Of a stretch of DNA of 26,164 nt, positions 25,380 through 26,164 are shown piece after piece. Both the position numbers and the translations under genes were made by a program. The stretch's first letter is position 1. Each line of letters starts with the position of its first letter. The notes under the pieces are model-generated. The model worked only from the letters and a program-made list of their open reading frames with translations. It did not search any database and was not told the origin of the DNA. This DNA is from Mesostigma viride. Its lineage: Eukaryota > Streptophyta > Mesostigmatophyceae > Mesostigmatales > Mesostigmataceae. The stretch is taken from assembly GCA_009746045.1 (NCBI GenBank), contig RPFO01001616.1:1-26164 (forward strand), written 5' to 3'.

Positions 25380-25720
25380 CCTGCAGTTGGTAGTAGGGCA
25401 CTTAGCTCGCACCAACCAGGTAGACACATCACGTGGCCCCTCCGCAGGGCTGCTGCGACCTACTCAGCCTGGCAGGCATGCACCTCCTAGTCACGTGGGA
25501 CGGGCCCAGCAATGCTAGACGCCGCTGCAAGGCCCGCACTTTCAAAGAGCAGCTAGAAGAGGACATGGGGGGCCTATGAGGCCTCTCCATGATTTGGAAA
25601 AAGATGATGGAGAAGGCCAAGTGGGCTCAGGTTATAGAGGACAACCGCGACCCCCTCCAGTGGGGAAGCCGCGTACGTGTTTGCAAACGCGAGAAGCATG
25701 CTAGGCAAGACCCCTATTAG
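25380..25720 (+). pseudogene. LINE C-terminal tail remnant
   Basis: The frame through 25520 reads RRCKARTFKEQLEEDMGGL, then an in-frame TGA, then GLSMIWKKMMEKAKWAQVIE and DNRDPLQW, ending at TAG near 25720. This resembles the terminal segment of LINE polyproteins (a W...L..DL...A.dR..W arrangement). One internal stop and no link in frame to the upstream piece make it a pseudogene. It may be the continuation of the 24690-25190 piece or of a second copy. Confidence 0.6.
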
Positions 25721-25814
25721 GGTCTGGGGCACAATAGATAGAGTAGGATTGTTTGTACTTAGATAGAATAGACCAGTAAACTTAAATTAAATTGTAATAA
25801 ATCTCCGTTGGGAG
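25721..25814 (+). other. Probable LINE 3' untranslated tail
   Basis: AT-rich sequence with AATAGATAGAGTAGG and AATTAAATTGTAATAAATC. AATAAA occurs at about 25796-25801. No poly(A) tail or clear target duplication was found. Confidence 0.45.
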
Positions 25815-26164
25815 TACATGCAGCAATATCCTTGAGAAGGGGCATATGGCTCTTAATACATTCTGGGCTACTTCCTGCAAGGGTGGCCGGGATGTAAACT
25901 ACACTTGCTCTGGGTGCAAAAGTGCACCTGGACCACTACGTATTCCAGCACCTCACTCTGCTGGCTGATGTGCGGACAGAGGGTGGAAGATCATCTAAAC
26001 AATGCCTAGGGCATGGCTTCTCAGCATAGAGTATCTCTCTGCATAGGCAGAGCTTGGCTAAATTGAAAGACCGGTAGGATTGCGTGTACCCATCAACCCG
26101 CCATCCATCCGTCTATTGATCATCGGGGTTAACCCAATGCTCCGTGACGGACTCCCCAACGGCA
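25815..26164. other. Right edge of window, no gene seen
   Basis: About 350 bases. No frame, RNA gene or repeat could be supported. Confidence 0.5.

Overview
This is a gene-poor, transposon-dense stretch of a eukaryotic nuclear genome. It holds an LTR retrotransposon, a TIR DNA transposon, a piggyBac-type element, a LINE remnant, large hexanucleotide arrays and no operon-like gene packing. The base composition is mixed. The tRNA-primed LTR element and a Tudor-like/piggyBac protein style would fit a large algal or other protist genome, but no host gene identifies the lineage, so the organism stays open.

Layout. Positions 207-18739 are one LTR retrotransposon with nearly identical 775/779-bp LTRs (TGTAAC...GTTACA), a primer-binding site, a polypurine tract and a perfect 5-bp target duplication (AAGCA). 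Its own body is about 9.6 kb. Most of it is decayed, but it keeps a 78-codon leader ORF, one recognisable Ty3/gypsy-type reverse-transcriptase motif and an open 229-codon ORF just before the 3' LTR. Nested in it at 1575-10471 is an 8.9-kb TIR element with its own 5-bp target duplication (GAAGT). That element carries hexamer arrays (2.4-4.5 kb), a perfect 297-bp inverted repeat that duplicates the 5' end of a transposase-like pseudogene, a two-frame unrecognised gene (6.6-8.4 kb), a purine tract and five subterminal ~170-bp repeats. A third level is a ~610-bp foldback unit, with tRNA-B-box-like sequence in each arm, that interrupts the right TIR.

Beyond the LTR element (18.7-26.2 kb) there are a short coding remnant followed by a ~120-bp tandem duplication, a (GTGTGC)n array, an inverted-repeat element, a 1.7-kb piggyBac-like element, and LINE 3'-end debris. 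The piggyBac-like element has TTAA duplications and 13-bp perfect TIRs. Its intact 313-codon ORF seems to lack the catalytic core but keeps N-terminal, AT-hook and C-terminal zinc-binding parts.

The genes shown are almost all transposon-borne. The history reads as LTR element insertion, then TIR element insertion into it, then a foldback insertion or rearrangement in the TIR. Differences between the two LTRs are nearly all small indels, so some apparent frameshifts in the window may be assembly errors rather than true decay.
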